This document shows positions 62,398 through 64,000 of a stretch of DNA of 64,000 nt, piece after piece. The notes under the pieces were generated by a model, which was not told where the DNA came from, did not search any database, and was given only the letters and a program-made list of their open reading frames with translations. The translations under genes and the position numbers were made by a program. Numbering within the stretch: position 1 is the first letter of the stretch; each line of letters starts with the position of its first letter. The stretch is from Sitta carolinensis (lineage: Eukaryota > Chordata > Aves > Passeriformes > Sittidae): positions 64,230,863-64,294,862 of the forward strand of contig CM063284.1 of NCBI GenBank assembly GCA_032173965.1. Reading direction: 5' to 3'.

Positions 62398-64000
62398 TGT
62401 TAGTACAGAAAAAGAATAATCTTCACCTTTAATAGAACTTCAAAAATATGGAAATAGTATTATAAGGTAAAGGTTTGTTACAGCCATTTGATCAAACAGG
62501 AGGAGCTCTCAAGTGCTGGTGAGTACTGGTAGCCTTACTCGGAAGGGTAGCTGTTGCAGATTATGTTTGACTAGTCCTAAAACCAGTACCTCAGTGTCTT
62601 TATATTTCTCTGTCTTCAGCTCTCCAATAAATTGCTGAAATCTAGGTGTGACTTGTTTATTTATATTAAGCATAGTTTCCTGCCAACAGTGCTCATTCCA
62701 TCATGAGCGATGAGCCTATCACTGCATCTGAAGTACTGATTTCACTTCACTTTGGATATCACTCATATCTGGAAGTTGTCTTGGGAGTATGGCTCATTTA
62801 AATTTTCCTTTTTGTGATATGAGTCTGAAAGATTAAATTACAGACTCATTTTTATGGATGTATATAGTTTTTTAAGTTTTACTAAATGTGCATGTAAGAA
62901 AATTAGAATCCACTAAGCTAGCAGGTTCTTTAAATAGCTTAAATGTTATTTAAATATTTCTATGAAGCTTGGTAACAAATACATTCCAGAAAGCAATGAG
63001 TTGCTCAAGTGATAATTTCATTTTTGTTATAAATTTTAAAATGAGAATGAAAGTCACAGATTCACATTGTGTGAAGTTAAGCATAAAGGTCTGCAGAACC
63101 AGGGTCTAGACAGAAATATGATATATATAAAAGCTGTAGATATATTCCAGACACAGTTGTTAATCATTGCACACAGCAGCTTCCACTGACATGCATAAAA
63201 GGCAAAAAAGGAAAAAGCAGTAGTTTGGCAAGGTGTTAACAAAGTGGAACATTTTTGACAGGCAGACTGGTGTAAAAAAGGTATTTTATTATAGAGGGAG
63301 AGAGAAAGAAATGCCTTGGGGCATATAAGTACAGATTTAAAAGTGTATTATACCAACAATTTACCCTTCATATCTGCAGAAGTCAACAAAGCAATGCAAG
63401 AAGTTTCTATAAAAAGCTCTTAAGCAGCACATTTGGATATTCTAACAAGAGTAAAGAGTCAGGAAGAATATTAACTACTACTGCTTCTCTCCCAGCTGTA
63501 TTCTCATTGCTTGAACTCCAACAAAACCCCAGGAGCATAAGCCTGGATCAGAGGGTTTCCTATGCTTGGGTTTCCAGAAAAAAGGGGACAGGATTTGTGT
63601 GTTGGCGCTTGGCCCCCTAAGCTATGGGTGCTGTACGCTGTGATGTGCACATTTTTGTCCATGCAATATTCCAAAGCTGTGCCATTTCCAGCCTCCCATA
63701 CCCTTCCATCAAGCTGCACAGGGCAGCTGCAGCCAGCCTTGGAACAGATCATTAGTGCATACAGGAAAGTGTTCCTGGCTCTGGCAGCAGGCACACAGGC
63801 AGACACTCAGAGGAAAGAGAAAAAAAAAAGTATTAATAAATTAGAAGACGGATACAAAAACAGGTGCAAAGTGTTGAAATAATGTCCAAGCAGTCACTTC
63901 TGACAATAACAGTTATCTCTATCTGATTTATAAAAAGTTCATGATAAAAACAGATGTTCATGGATTTTTGGATCTAACACAGTTCTGTCTTACTTTGGTT

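Larger units (their letters stand above)
59850..64000 (+). other. CAP2: CAP2 intron 7, incomplete at window end
   Basis: Begins gtaagt at 59,850 and continues past 64,000. It contains two sense CR1 pieces (60,818-60,858 and 60,887-61,288) and an antisense solo LTR (61,763-62,397). I searched by eye for the expected proline-rich exon (…GPVA… then poly-Pro) and did not find it, so exons for the proline, WH2 and CARP regions must lie downstream. Confidence 0.88.

Noticed and set aside
1..64000. CRISPR array, bacterial operon or defence system
   Set aside because: The sequence is intron-containing vertebrate DNA; the repeats present are LINE, LTR and microsatellite, with no spaced direct-repeat array or dense gene cluster.

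Overview
The window is vertebrate nuclear DNA and almost certainly avian. It has large AT-rich introns with canonical GT-AG splice sites and one CpG island. Its interspersed repeats are CR1 LINE 3' ends of the bird type, plus one solo retroviral LTR; there are no Alu, L1 or B-type SINEs. Coding density is very low: about 0.64 kb of coding sequence in 64 kb. Nearly all other open frames are chance readings of non-coding DNA.

The one protein-coding gene I can support is CAP2 (cyclase-associated actin cytoskeleton regulatory protein 2) on the + strand, of which only the 5' half is present. Layout: 1 to about 11,950 is upstream intergenic DNA. From about 11,950 to 13,340 is a CpG-island promoter with the probable non-coding exon 1 (donor most likely after 12,647). 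The coding exons are 24,335-24,459 (ATG at 24,336), 28,066-28,166, 45,267-45,344, 57,553-57,696, 57,922-58,007 and 59,744-59,849. Intron 7 starts at 59,850 and runs off the end. Splicing these exons gives 639 coding bases, which is exactly 213 codons with every junction in phase. They cover the N-terminal RLE-repeat oligomerisation helix and the helical folded domain that works with cofilin on actin filament ends. The proline-rich, WH2 and CARP/beta-helix parts lie beyond the window. Paralogue choice (CAP2, not CAP1) rests on residues such as [32 protein letters not shown] and [14 protein letters not shown].

Repeats: CR1 copies at 2,431-2,495 (+, fragment), 21,913-22,486 (+), 50,251-50,730 (-), 60,818-60,858 (+, fragment) and 60,887-61,288 (+). 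An antisense solo LTR lies at about 61,763-62,397 in intron 7. There are expanded simple repeats: A44 followed by (ATTCT)18 at 5.9-6.1 kb, (CA)n(TA)n at 20.8 kb, an 8-bp minisatellite at 48.5 kb, and (TCCCT)19 with T27 directly in front of the exon 5 acceptor.

I found no tRNA, rRNA, CRISPR, DNA transposase or second protein gene, and no undescribed multi-gene system. The points most worth a second look concern splicing and translation of CAP2. These are the microsatellite-built pyrimidine tract before exon 5, a distant branch point in the 225-bp intron 5, and an AUG-UGA start-stop element in the putative 5' UTR. The antisense LTR inside the gene is also worth checking.
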